The position numbers and the translations under genes were made by a program. A stretch of DNA of 64,000 nucleotides, taken from assembly GCA_021404565.1 (NCBI GenBank), contig JAAWWF010000005.1:1-64000 (forward strand). The letters run 5' to 3'. The notes below the pieces were generated by a model. That model worked only from the letters and a program-made list of their open reading frames with translations, did not search any database and had not been told where the DNA came from. Positions within the stretch are counted from its first letter, which is position 1, and every line of letters begins with the position of its first letter. Origin of the DNA: Roseivirga sp. GTDB taxonomy: Bacteria; Bacteroidota; Bacteroidia; Cytophagales; Cyclobacteriaceae. Positions 43,069-51,150 of this stretch are shown here, piece after piece.

Positions 43069-44567
43069 TGAGAATACTCAACATTTCTATACTTGGGCTA
43101 CTGCTCACCCTATCAGCAGAGGCACAATTCTTTCAGTTTTCACAAAGGCATTTTACACCTCAGCGGGTCAACCCGGCACTGGTAGGTAGCAGAGATTACT
43201 TCCATGTCATGGCTAATTTCAGAAACCAATCAACAGCCGGTGATTTCAGCCTTTTGAGCTCAGCGCTGGACCTGGCTTATCCTGTAAGCTGGGGTGGTCA
43301 GCGAAGAGGTGGTGTAGGGCTTTTTCTGCTGGACGATCGATCGGGAAGTGGTGGTATTTATAACATCCAGGAGGCTGGTCTTTCTACTGCAGTCAGCATT
43401 CCCACTGCAGAAAGCTCTTCGTTCAACCTTGGTCTCAGTCTTGGCTATCAAAGGCGGTCTTTCGATTTCAATGGACTCAGTACGGGTTCTCAGTTTGTTC
43501 CCGACAGAGGGTTTGATCAGGGACTCAATAGCGGGGAGAACTTCGGAGATCCGGGGAGCTCCTTTTTACGCTGGAATGCAGGCTTGTACTGGCAGAAGGC
43601 TTTGACTGAAAGGGTCGACAGATCCTACATTGGTTTGTCCGTCTATGATATCAACCGAGCAGACGAATCGGTATTTGATCAGGAGGCCACTTTGCCGGTT
43701 TCTTTTATTGCCGAAGGCGGTACGATGATCAACCGGACTCCCAAGTCCATTATCTGGGCGGAGGCCTTTGCTTATGGCTCTGGTAATAATTATGCCTTCC
43801 AGGCCGGGCTGGTCATGGATCGTGAACTGCAGACCGATCAATACCTGAAGTTCAGGGCCCGTTACAGCACAGAAAACTTTGTAATACTCGGGGCGACCTT
43901 AGAGAAGGGACAGTTTGCTGTTGGGGCTACCTATGATATCGGAATAGGGAAGAGCTCCGTGTCAAATCAGAGTGCTTTTGAAGTGGGCGTGCAGTGGAAG
44001 ATGTTTGTGAAGCCTAAGGGTAAAAAGAAACGGAAAAAGGGAACAGGGGAACCTACTAACAGAACCAGGCCGAAAAGAGAGCAGCCGGTAGATTCTCTGA
44101 GCCAGAAAGTAACACCTGAGGTGGATATTGAGCCTGAAGAAACGGCTAAGTCTGACTCTACTGCCCAGGTGAAGGGGCCTGGGGAGACAGAGTTTGTGAT
44201 AGGCCAGCCCAGAAGCAGGAAACGGATCGTAGAAGAGTTTGAGGTACGTTTGCCATTCAGGTTCAACTCCTATGAAATAAGCGAGGAGTTTGCAGAATTC
44301 CTGGATCAGGTAGTTACGCGATTGAAAGAAAGTCCTGAGCAGACTGCTGAGGTGACAGGTCATACTGATAATGTGGGCTCTGAGGAGGTGAATCAGCGTA
44401 TATCTCTGGCCAGGGCTCAAGCTGTGGCAGACTATCTGATAAGCAAAGGAATCTTGGCATCACGGATTACTGTGTCAGGAAAAGGGGAATCTCTACCTAT
44501 CAGTACCAACGACACCCCTGCAGGGCGAGCATTGAACAGACGGGTAGAGATTACAATTCTCAAATAG
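43068..44567 (+). CDS. PorP/SprF-like outer-membrane protein fused to OmpA domain
   Basis: A 499-residue outer-membrane protein with signal peptide MRILNISILGLLLTLSAEAQ. The first 300 residues are a PorP/SprF-type barrel with the typical start FSQRHFTPQRVNPALVGS. A basic and proline/threonine-rich linker (about 305-380) leads to a C-terminal OmpA-like peptidoglycan-binding domain: VTGHTDNVGSEEVNQ, LARAQAVADYLISKGI and GRALNRRVEITIL. SprF-like proteins assist export or surface attachment of type B T9SS cargo, here probably the protein encoded just upstream. The start codon shares its A with the stop of that gene. Confidence 0.92.
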   Translation: MRILNISILGLLLTLSAEAQFFQFSQRHFTPQRVNPALVGSRDYFHVMANFRNQSTAGDFSLLSSALDLAYPVSWGGQRRGGVGLFLLDDRSGSGGIYNIQEAGLSTAVSIPTAESSSFNLGLSLGYQRRSFDFNGLSTGSQFVPDRGFDQGLNSGENFGDPGSSFLRWNAGLYWQKALTERVDRSYIGLSVYDINRADESVFDQEATLPVSFIAEGGTMINRTPKSIIWAEAFAYGSGNNYAFQAGLVMDRELQTDQYLKFRARYSTENFVILGATLEKGQFAVGATYDIGIGKSSVSNQSAFEVGVQWKMFVKPKGKKKRKKGTGEPTNRTRPKREQPVDSLSQKVTPEVDIEPEETAKSDSTAQVKGPGETEFVIGQPRSRKRIVEEFEVRLPFRFNSYEISEEFAEFLDQVVTRLKESPEQTAEVTGHTDNVGSEEVNQRISLARAQAVADYLISKGILASRITVSGKGESLPISTNDTPAGRALNRRVEITILK

Positions 44568-44575
44568 TATCGTGC

Positions 44576-45691
44576 TTATTTGGCACCCAGATCAGCCAGG
44601 TTTTTGTCGTTGCTGTCTTTTACCAGCTGTGCCGGGTTGAGACTATTAGACTTTTGAAATAGTTTGATGGCGCGCTTTTTATCGCTTTTTCCACCTTTGG
44701 CTACAAGAGCCTCGCCCAGGCTGTTGAGGACATTGGCGTCATTGGGGTTCCGCTTTACGTTCAACTCGAACATTTCAATCGCTTTCTCGAGCAAATTATT
44801 CTGCATCAGGGTATAGCCCATTGCGTTCAACTGGTTAATGTCGGCAAGGGTAGAGGCTTCATCCAGTACAACCATTACCTCCTCCATTTTTTGCTGTTGA
44901 AAAAGAATGATTGATTTGAGCTGCAGGTTCTGATAATTCTTGTTTGTTGCTATGGATTCATTGATCCACTGTTCGGCCAATGGGATGTTGTGGTTGAACC
45001 TTACCAGGTATTGAGCAGCCTGAAACTTGCCAAGCCAGCCAAAGCCTGATTGACCTCTCAATTCTTCCTTCAGGCTGTTTTCTACAATTTGAAGCGTGTT
45101 TGCTTCTACTGAAAAGGGGATTCTCTTCTTTTCCCAGCTCAGAGCCAGTTTGGTATAGAGGCCATCCAACTCTATGGCGCTGTAGTTCAATACGTTTTGA
45201 AATTCGGCATCTTCCATATCTACCTTTACTCTGAGTGCATCTTCGGCCTCATTGTACCAGAAGCTACCCCAGGAACTGCTGTTGTTGGAAAAGATAAGCG
45301 TAGCCTTATTGTCTTCGTGCAAGGCTATATGAAAGCCATAGGTTCCTGCAGCCAGTGGCTTACCTTCCACTTTTACATCAGTACTGAAGGTAATGGTGGT
45401 GTTTTCATCGGCACCAGCTCTCCAGGGAATTTCGCCTTTGCCGGCAAAGGTGATCTTTTGAAAACCGTAAGGAACCTGTTGTCCCCAGATTTTACCAGTT
45501 CGGTCATTGTTGCCCACTTTCACTTTTGGAGCACCATAGTCAATGCTCACTTTGGTGATACCAAAGGTTTGACTGAATTGTGCTCTTGGGCTTCGTCTGG
45601 GTGTGTTGACTACTGCCTGGCCCTGTAAGCTGAAACAGGCAAAAAGTAGTGCGATGACAAAGATGTTTGATTTTAAGTTTCTCATTTTCAT
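44576..45691 (-). CDS. DUF2911 protein with C-terminal TPR
   Basis: A 371-residue exported protein with signal peptide MRNLKSNIFVIALLFACFS (two adjacent ATGs, two codons apart). Residues about 30-190 are the DUF2911 beta domain: SIDYGAPKVKV, GKIWGQQVPYG, IPWRAGADENT and GTYGFHIAL. The C-terminal half holds TPR-like repeats (MGYTLMQNNLLEKAIEMFEL, LNSLGEALVAKGG). A periplasmic location is expected. The family has no known function. Paired direct repeats lie in its upstream region (45745-45775). Confidence 0.88.
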   Translation of the reverse strand: MKMRNLKSNIFVIALLFACFSLQGQAVVNTPRRSPRAQFSQTFGITKVSIDYGAPKVKVGNNDRTGKIWGQQVPYGFQKITFAGKGEIPWRAGADENTTITFSTDVKVEGKPLAAGTYGFHIALHEDNKATLIFSNNSSSWGSFWYNEAEDALRVKVDMEDAEFQNVLNYSAIELDGLYTKLALSWEKKRIPFSVEANTLQIVENSLKEELRGQSGFGWLGKFQAAQYLVRFNHNIPLAEQWINESIATNKNYQNLQLKSIILFQQQKMEEVMVVLDEASTLADINQLNAMGYTLMQNNLLEKAIEMFELNVKRNPNDANVLNSLGEALVAKGGKSDKKRAIKLFQKSNSLNPAQLVKDSNDKNLADLGAK

Positions 45692-45744
45692 GGTCTCGTT
45701 GATAATGAAAAAGCTAACGGCAGAGTCAGGGGAGGTTTTCAGTC

Positions 45745-45775
45745 TTTGGGGCGACTGTCATATTTTGGGGGGACT
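45745..45775. repeat. Tandem direct repeats upstream of the DUF2911 gene
   Basis: TTTGGGGCGACT (45745-45756) and TTTGGGGGGACT (45764-45775) differ at one base and start 19 bases apart, just 54-84 bases before the DUF2911 start codon. The spacing of nearly two helical turns suits binding of a dimeric regulator to one DNA face. No regulator can be named. Confidence 0.45.
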
Positions 45776-45778
45776 CAC

Positions 45779-46570
45779 TTAATAATCCAGCGGGGAAGGG
45801 TATTTGAAATCGAAGTTTTCCAGACTTGATTCCACAATTTTATGAGTTATGATGGCAGGTGGCTGCCAGAGTGGTTTTTCAAAGCCATATTTCTCAGCCA
45901 TAGCTTCATGCACCTCTTTCCGGGTGGGGTGGGCCGGGTTGACTACGTTCATCAGCCTTTGTTCCCAGGAATCCTGAGTAATCAACTCCTCTACCAGCCT
46001 GATGATGTCATCGCGGTGGATATAATTAACGGGAGTATCTGCACCGCTTACCGGCTTACCGGCAAACCATTTTCCTGGAATACGACCGCCTCCCATTAAG
46101 CCGCCACAGCGGAGAATAACGAGTTCAGCATTTACCTTAGCGATTTGTTTTTCACCCTGTACCACAGCTTTACCGGAACCCTTTTCAAAATCATAGGGTG
46201 TATCCGTTGTGACGGGACCATTGATGCCGGGATAAAAAGAGGTAGAGCTTATAAAAATAACTCTCGGTATCCTGTGTTGATTGATGAGATAGGTGAGGTA
46301 CTTTATCTGTTCTTCGTAAAACTCAGGTGGATTTTTCTTCCTTCCGGGCGGAATGTTTACAAAAAGCAGGTCGGTTTGAAAAAGGCTGTTGAAGTTTTTG
46401 CCACCAGGCATCGGGCTAAGCTTAAAGAGCACTGGCGAAATACCTGCTTCTTTGAGTTTTGTTAGTTTATCTTCAGAGGTGGTGCTGCCAAAGACTTCAT
46501 GTCCTTTTTTTGCAAGCTGTGCGCCCAAGGGAAGTCCCAGCCATCCGCAACCTATGATACTAATGCGCAT
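45779..46570 (-). CDS. NAD(P)-dependent epimerase/dehydratase-like protein (YeeZ-like)
   Basis: A 263-residue cytoplasmic extended-SDR-like protein. The N-terminal dinucleotide-binding motif is IIGCGWLGLPLGAQL. The lead-in strand IPRVIFISSTSFYPG holds the Ser region, but the usual YxxxK active-site pair is not obvious. The segment VNYIHRDDIIRLVEEL is a typical late SDR motif. It is similar to E. coli YeeZ, whose substrate is unknown. The bshA gene lies 39 bases upstream on the same strand. Confidence 0.82.
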   Translation of the reverse strand: MRISIIGCGWLGLPLGAQLAKKGHEVFGSTTSEDKLTKLKEAGISPVLFKLSPMPGGKNFNSLFQTDLLFVNIPPGRKKNPPEFYEEQIKYLTYLINQHRIPRVIFISSTSFYPGINGPVTTDTPYDFEKGSGKAVVQGEKQIAKVNAELVILRCGGLMGGGRIPGKWFAGKPVSGADTPVNYIHRDDIIRLVEELITQDSWEQRLMNVVNPAHPTRKEVHEAMAEKYGFEKPLWQPPAIITHKIVESSLENFDFKYPSPLDY

Positions 46571-46609
46571 ACCGAGGCAAGTCTGTCATTGTGTTTTTGC
46601 TGTCTCAAA

Positions 46610-47749
46610 TCAGGATGAGGTGCTGACTACAGCGGCCACTACTTCTTCGTAGAAAGACTCGTAGATCGGAAGTATTTTGGCAATGTCAAACTCTTTGGCT
46701 CTTGCCAGGGCATTTGCCTTGAAGGTAGCCAGGTTATCGTTGCTCAGCACATGCAGTGCATTCTTGGTCATTTCTTCAACGTCTCCCACATCACTGGTAA
46801 AACCCGTGACACCATGAATATTCAGTTCTGGAATACCACCTACGTTGGAGCTGATGAGCGGGACTTCACAGGCCATGGCTTCCAGTGCTGCCAGTCCGAA
46901 GCTTTCCTTTTCCGATGGCATTACAAAAAGGTCAGCGACAGAGAGTACTTCTTCTACTGCTTCGAGCTTTCCAAGGAAACGCACATCATCGTATATGTTT
47001 AGCTCACGGCAAAGGTTTTCAATATGTGCCCTTTCCGGTCCGTCACCTACCAACAGAAGCTTGGTGGGAATGGTGTCTACCAGTCTTTCAAAAACCCTGA
47101 CTACATCATCTACACGCTTCACTTTACGAAAGTTAGAGGTGTGTACAATCAGCTTTTCGCCATTGGGGCAAATGGCTGTTTTGAAATGATCTTTGCGCTG
47201 TTTTTTAAATTTTTCGAGATCGATGAAATTGGGAATGACCCGAATCTCCCGTGTAATGTTGAAATGCTTAAGTGTATCTTTTCTCAGGTCTCCTGAAACA
47301 GCAGTTACGCCATCAGACTGATTGATGCTGTAAGTTACCACAGGTTCGTATGAGGGATCTTTGCCTACCAGCGTAATGTCTGTACCGTGTAAGGTGGTGA
47401 CGATAGGAATCTCAATACCTTCTGTTTTCAAAATCTGCTTGGCCATTACTGCAGCAGAAGCATGAGGAATGGCATAATGTACATGAAGCAGATCCAACTT
47501 TTCATATTTCACTACATCTACCATTTTACTGGCCAGTGCCAGCTCATAGGGAGGATATTGAAACAGCGGATAAGATCGAATGTCTACCTCGTGATAAAAC
47601 AGATTTTCATTAAAGAAATCAAGGCGTGTAGGCTGTGAGTAAGTAATAAAGTGCACCTTATGCCCTTCTTTCGCCAATCCTATCCCTAACTCAGTGGCCA
47701 CAACGCCACTACCCCCAAAGGTGGGGTAACATACAATACCTATCTTCAT
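46610..47749 (-). CDS. bshA: N-acetyl-alpha-D-glucosaminyl L-malate synthase BshA (bacillithiol)
   Basis: A 379-residue cytoplasmic GT-B glycosyltransferase (GT4). It makes GlcNAc-malate from UDP-GlcNAc and L-malate, the first step of bacillithiol synthesis. Supporting sequence: IVCYPTFGGSGVVATELG at the N-terminus, then HVHYAIPHASAAVMAKQI and HGTDITLVGKDPSY. The donor-binding region near MPSEKESFGLAALEAMACE contains the GT4 ExFGxxxLEAMA motif. The length is normal for BshA. Bacillithiol is usual in Bacteroidota. bshB and bshC are not in the window. Confidence 0.95.
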   Translation of the reverse strand: MKIGIVCYPTFGGSGVVATELGIGLAKEGHKVHFITYSQPTRLDFFNENLFYHEVDIRSYPLFQYPPYELALASKMVDVVKYEKLDLLHVHYAIPHASAAVMAKQILKTEGIEIPIVTTLHGTDITLVGKDPSYEPVVTYSINQSDGVTAVSGDLRKDTLKHFNITREIRVIPNFIDLEKFKKQRKDHFKTAICPNGEKLIVHTSNFRKVKRVDDVVRVFERLVDTIPTKLLLVGDGPERAHIENLCRELNIYDDVRFLGKLEAVEEVLSVADLFVMPSEKESFGLAALEAMACEVPLISSNVGGIPELNIHGVTGFTSDVGDVEEMTKNALHVLSNDNLATFKANALARAKEFDIAKILPIYESFYEEVVAAVVSTSS

Positions 47750-47792
47750 TTCACTTCGGTGCTATTGATAGCAAAAACCTAACTGCTAAACC

Positions 47793-50717
47793 TTACTTAA
47801 AGTTCCAGATGGACTCGTAAATAAGGTCTTGCACCTTGGTACGAAAGTTTCCGGTCATCAGTTTTGTATTTGATGCATCCGGGTAAATGCGATTGGCAAG
47901 AAAGATATAGATAAGCTCATGTTCGGGGTCAGCCCAGGCGGCAGTGCCGGTAAAGCCTGTGTGCCCGAAGGTGGTGGCTGAGGCGTACCTGGAGGTCGGA
48001 CCTTCATCGAGCCCTACAATGGGTTTGTCCCAGCCCATGCCCCTGCGGTTGCCCTGATATTGGCGCGCGGCAAATTGTGGGATGGTGTTGGGTTGAAAAT
48101 ATCGTTTGCCGGCATATACCCCGTTTTGCAAATTCATTTGCATGAGTACAGCCAGGTCGTAAGCATTGGAAAAAAGCCCTGCATGACCTGCCACACCACC
48201 CACCATAGCGGCCCCCTGATCATGAACAGTGCCGCGCAGCAGGTGCTGACGGAAATAATCATCAGCCTCGGTAGGGGCGATCTGATCTGGTGAAAATTTG
48301 TCCAGAGGCTTGTAAGACAATGTTTTTAAGCCAAGAGGTCCGTAAAAATGCTCAGTCAAAAAATCCTCTATCGGCTGATCAAGGACTGTTTCAGCCAACT
48401 TCAAAAAGAGGTAGTAGCCCATGTCGGAGTAGAGGTAGTCATATTCGGTTTCACCCCTTGGTAGTTTTCTCAGATCAGTCTCTACTACCCATTTCAACAC
48501 CGAATCGGCCATGCTGGTGATGGCATAAAGATCTTGTGCAATTTCGTTTTGATAAGGACCTCCGGGGCTATCATGATAAAAGTCTTCAATGGGTTCTCCT
48601 TTTTCTACCGTCTGAACCCAGAAGGGGTAGTATGGCTTCAGGCCAGCCTGATGGGTAAGAATATCGCGGATGATCAGGTTTTCTTTGCTGGTGCCTTTTA
48701 GTTCTGGCAGATAGGTACCTATGGTGGCATCCATATCAAGCAGCCCTTGCTCCTGCATGTACATTAGTATTTGAGTGGTTGCAGCCACTTTGGTGATAGA
48801 GGCAAGATCGTAGAGTGTATCATCGTCTATGGCTACCAGACTGTCATAAGTCTGATGGCCGTAGTTTTTGCGGAATATGATTTTACCTTTTCTTGCTATC
48901 AGAATCTGTCCGCCAGGTGTTGCTTTTTTTTTAATGGCCTCAGCCATCAATTGGTCAATGCCCTCCAGGGTTTTAGAGTCCATGCCTACCTCTTCGGGAA
49001 GGGCTGAGCCCAGACGAGAGCTGGTCAGTGTTTTGATGCCAGTACCTGCTTTGAAGCTTTCTCCGGCTGTTACAGGGAGTTTTCCCTGGGCTTTAATGCT
49101 TCCAAAGATCAGTTCAGCTGCAGTATTTTGAGTGATTTCATTGTCCTCATAGGTGCAAAGGATGTTTTTTACCCCTTCAAAATATTTGAGGCTGTAAGCA
49201 TTGCCCATTACCACTACGATCACTTTGGTCTTTTCCTGAAGAGCCTTGATAAAAGCCACTTCTTCTGAGTTGACCTTATGCTGGTTTTTTGGAGAGTTGG
49301 TAATGCCCTGATAGCCCACTACCACCATGTCATAGGAGGAAAGGGCCTGTAATTTTTCCTGGTAAAGGCTGTCTGCCGCATAGTGATCGAATTTGGCGAA
49401 TGTATCCAGGCTTTGAGTAAATGTGCCTGCATCTTTTCCTCCAAAACTCACCGAGGCGAAGCGCGTACTGTCAATAGCGATAATGGGCATCAGCTGGTCG
49501 CTGTTGTCTACCACAGTGAGTGCCTTTTGATAGAGCATACGATTGAGCATTTTGGCGTAGCTGTTATTCAATCTGGCTGTGATATTGTCGATCACCAAAG
49601 GTTTGTACTCATTGAGGCCAAACCAGAATTTTGACTTGAGCACTCGTTTGACCCTGTGGTCCAGGTCGGCCTGCTCTAAATCTCCGTTTGCCAGGGCCTT
49701 TTTAATTTGTTCAATAGCCTTAGGCACATCTAAAGGAAAAAGGATCACATCGTTTCCGGCCATCAGGGCTTTCACATCCGCTTCGCCTGGTTCATAATAT
49801 TTTGCAACTCCCTGCATGTTCATGGCATCTGTAAAGGCAAGCCCGTCAAACTTCATTTCTTTTTTCAACAGGTCGGTGACCACCCTTTGTGAAAGAGTGG
49901 TGGGAGTGTTTGGTCGGTCATCATAGGCTGGTATTTGCAGGTGAGCCACCATCACGCTCATGAGGCTGTCTTTCATCAGCTCCCGGAATGGAAAAAGCTC
50001 AATATCACTCATTCGGGCCTGATCGTGATTGATCACAGGCAGGTCGTAGTGCGAGTCGGTATCGGTATCACCATGGCCGGGAAAGTGCTTGGCATTGGCC
50101 ATGACACGGTGATCCTGCATGCCTTTCATATAGGCCTTACCCTTTTCGGATACCATGAATTTGTTTTCACCAAAGGAGCGATAGCCGATCACCGGGTTTT
50201 TGGCATTGACATTTACATCGACCACGGGAGCAAAGTTGATGTGCATGTCCAGAAGATGGAATTGATTGGCCACCTCTTTGCCCATTTCATAAATCCAGCG
50301 GTTGTCGCTGATAGCCCCCAGAGTCATTTGTTTGGGGAAGCTAATGGTACTGTCCAGCCTCATGCCCAATCCCCATTCGGCATCCATGGCCAGAGATAAA
50401 GGCACTTTGGCCAGTGCTTGGTAGCGGTTGGTGAGGACAGCCTGCCTTACGGGGCCTCCCTGAAAGAAGATGAGGCCACCCACATGGTACTCGCTTACCA
50501 GCTTATCTATTTCCTGGTAGTGCTCTTCGTTTCTGTTGGAATAGGCCGCCACCATAAAAAGTTGACCCAGCCGTTCATCGGGGCTCATCGCATTGAAGGT
50601 GCTGTCTACCCACTGGTTAAGGGCTACTGTGTCTGTCTTATTATAGATTTTCTGGCCAAAGGAAAGCTGAATGGCACAGAAGGAGAGAAAGAATAGGGCA
50701 GCAACTTTTTGCTTCAT
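47793..50717 (-). CDS. GH3 beta-N-acetylglucosaminidase-like / serine beta-lactamase-like fusion
   Basis: A 974-residue exported protein with a signal peptide (KVAALFFLSFCAIQLSFGQ). The N-terminal GH3 domain (about 35-360) has the NagZ-type catalytic loop KHFPGHGDTDTDSH and nucleophile region FTDAMNM. A GH3 C-terminal-like sandwich follows (about 400-570). The third part is a class C beta-lactamase/DD-peptidase-like domain (about 590-970) with SxxK in LASITKVA, a YSD in place of YxN, and a HTG box in FGHTGFTG. Such fusions are typical of Bacteroidota and may cut peptidoglycan glycans and peptides in the periplasm. Intact motifs suggest that both halves are active. Confidence 0.92.
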   Translation of the reverse strand: MKQKVAALFFLSFCAIQLSFGQKIYNKTDTVALNQWVDSTFNAMSPDERLGQLFMVAAYSNRNEEHYQEIDKLVSEYHVGGLIFFQGGPVRQAVLTNRYQALAKVPLSLAMDAEWGLGMRLDSTISFPKQMTLGAISDNRWIYEMGKEVANQFHLLDMHINFAPVVDVNVNAKNPVIGYRSFGENKFMVSEKGKAYMKGMQDHRVMANAKHFPGHGDTDTDSHYDLPVINHDQARMSDIELFPFRELMKDSLMSVMVAHLQIPAYDDRPNTPTTLSQRVVTDLLKKEMKFDGLAFTDAMNMQGVAKYYEPGEADVKALMAGNDVILFPLDVPKAIEQIKKALANGDLEQADLDHRVKRVLKSKFWFGLNEYKPLVIDNITARLNNSYAKMLNRMLYQKALTVVDNSDQLMPIIAIDSTRFASVSFGGKDAGTFTQSLDTFAKFDHYAADSLYQEKLQALSSYDMVVVGYQGITNSPKNQHKVNSEEVAFIKALQEKTKVIVVVMGNAYSLKYFEGVKNILCTYEDNEITQNTAAELIFGSIKAQGKLPVTAGESFKAGTGIKTLTSSRLGSALPEEVGMDSKTLEGIDQLMAEAIKKKATPGGQILIARKGKIIFRKNYGHQTYDSLVAIDDDTLYDLASITKVAATTQILMYMQEQGLLDMDATIGTYLPELKGTSKENLIIRDILTHQAGLKPYYPFWVQTVEKGEPIEDFYHDSPGGPYQNEIAQDLYAITSMADSVLKWVVETDLRKLPRGETEYDYLYSDMGYYLFLKLAETVLDQPIEDFLTEHFYGPLGLKTLSYKPLDKFSPDQIAPTEADDYFRQHLLRGTVHDQGAAMVGGVAGHAGLFSNAYDLAVLMQMNLQNGVYAGKRYFQPNTIPQFAARQYQGNRRGMGWDKPIVGLDEGPTSRYASATTFGHTGFTGTAAWADPEHELIYIFLANRIYPDASNTKLMTGNFRTKVQDLIYESIWNFK

Positions 50718-50753
50718 TGGACCGTTTTATTTTAATAACCTCAAATAAACTAT

Positions 50754-50761
50754 TAAATTTG
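50754..50761 (+). promoter_or_regulatory. Candidate -7 box of the mutL operon
   Basis: TAAATTTG fits the Bacteroidota -7 consensus TAnnTTTG exactly, 19 bases before the ATG at 50780. No TTTG was found at the right distance upstream, so this is tentative. Confidence 0.35.
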
Positions 50762-50779
50762 AGAGAGCTGCTTTAATCA

Positions 50780-51133
50780 ATGAATATTAAAGGATTTTTC
50801 AAAACTTCAAGATACCAACGGTTCCATGTGGAGCCCCGGTACTATGATCCCATCAAAGAGGATATAGCCAATCGTACGTCCAGGATTAAGGCCGAGATGG
50901 GCCTGACTGATAGTGAGGTTGATCCCGGATACCGCTCGCAGATTGAGGGCTCGTTTAGAAAAAATATGAAGCATACGCCTTCTCAGGTAGGCGGACAAGC
51001 GGCCATGCTGCGCATGATCATCTTCATCATCCTGGTATTAGCGGTAGGTGGCTTTGTGTACTTAGGCTCCGAGGTTTTCTACCTGTTCCTCCTGTTCGTT
51101 CCGTTTTACCTTTGGAAGAGGTTTAAAAAATAG
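50780..51133 (+). CDS. Conserved hypothetical membrane protein upstream of mutL
   Basis: A 117-residue protein I do not recognise by function. The first 75 residues are charged, with RYQRFHVEPRYYDPIKEDI and repeated R/K. Two hydrophobic helices close together (MLRMIIFIILVLAVGGFVYL and VFYLFLLFVPFYLW) form the C-terminus, ending in a basic tail. It lies 17 bases before mutL and is probably in the same operon. The arrangement is common near mutL in this phylum, from memory. Confidence 0.8.
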   Translation: MNIKGFFKTSRYQRFHVEPRYYDPIKEDIANRTSRIKAEMGLTDSEVDPGYRSQIEGSFRKNMKHTPSQVGGQAAMLRMIIFIILVLAVGGFVYLGSEVFYLFLLFVPFYLWKRFKK

Positions 51134-51150
51134 ATTCTCCAAGGAACTGA

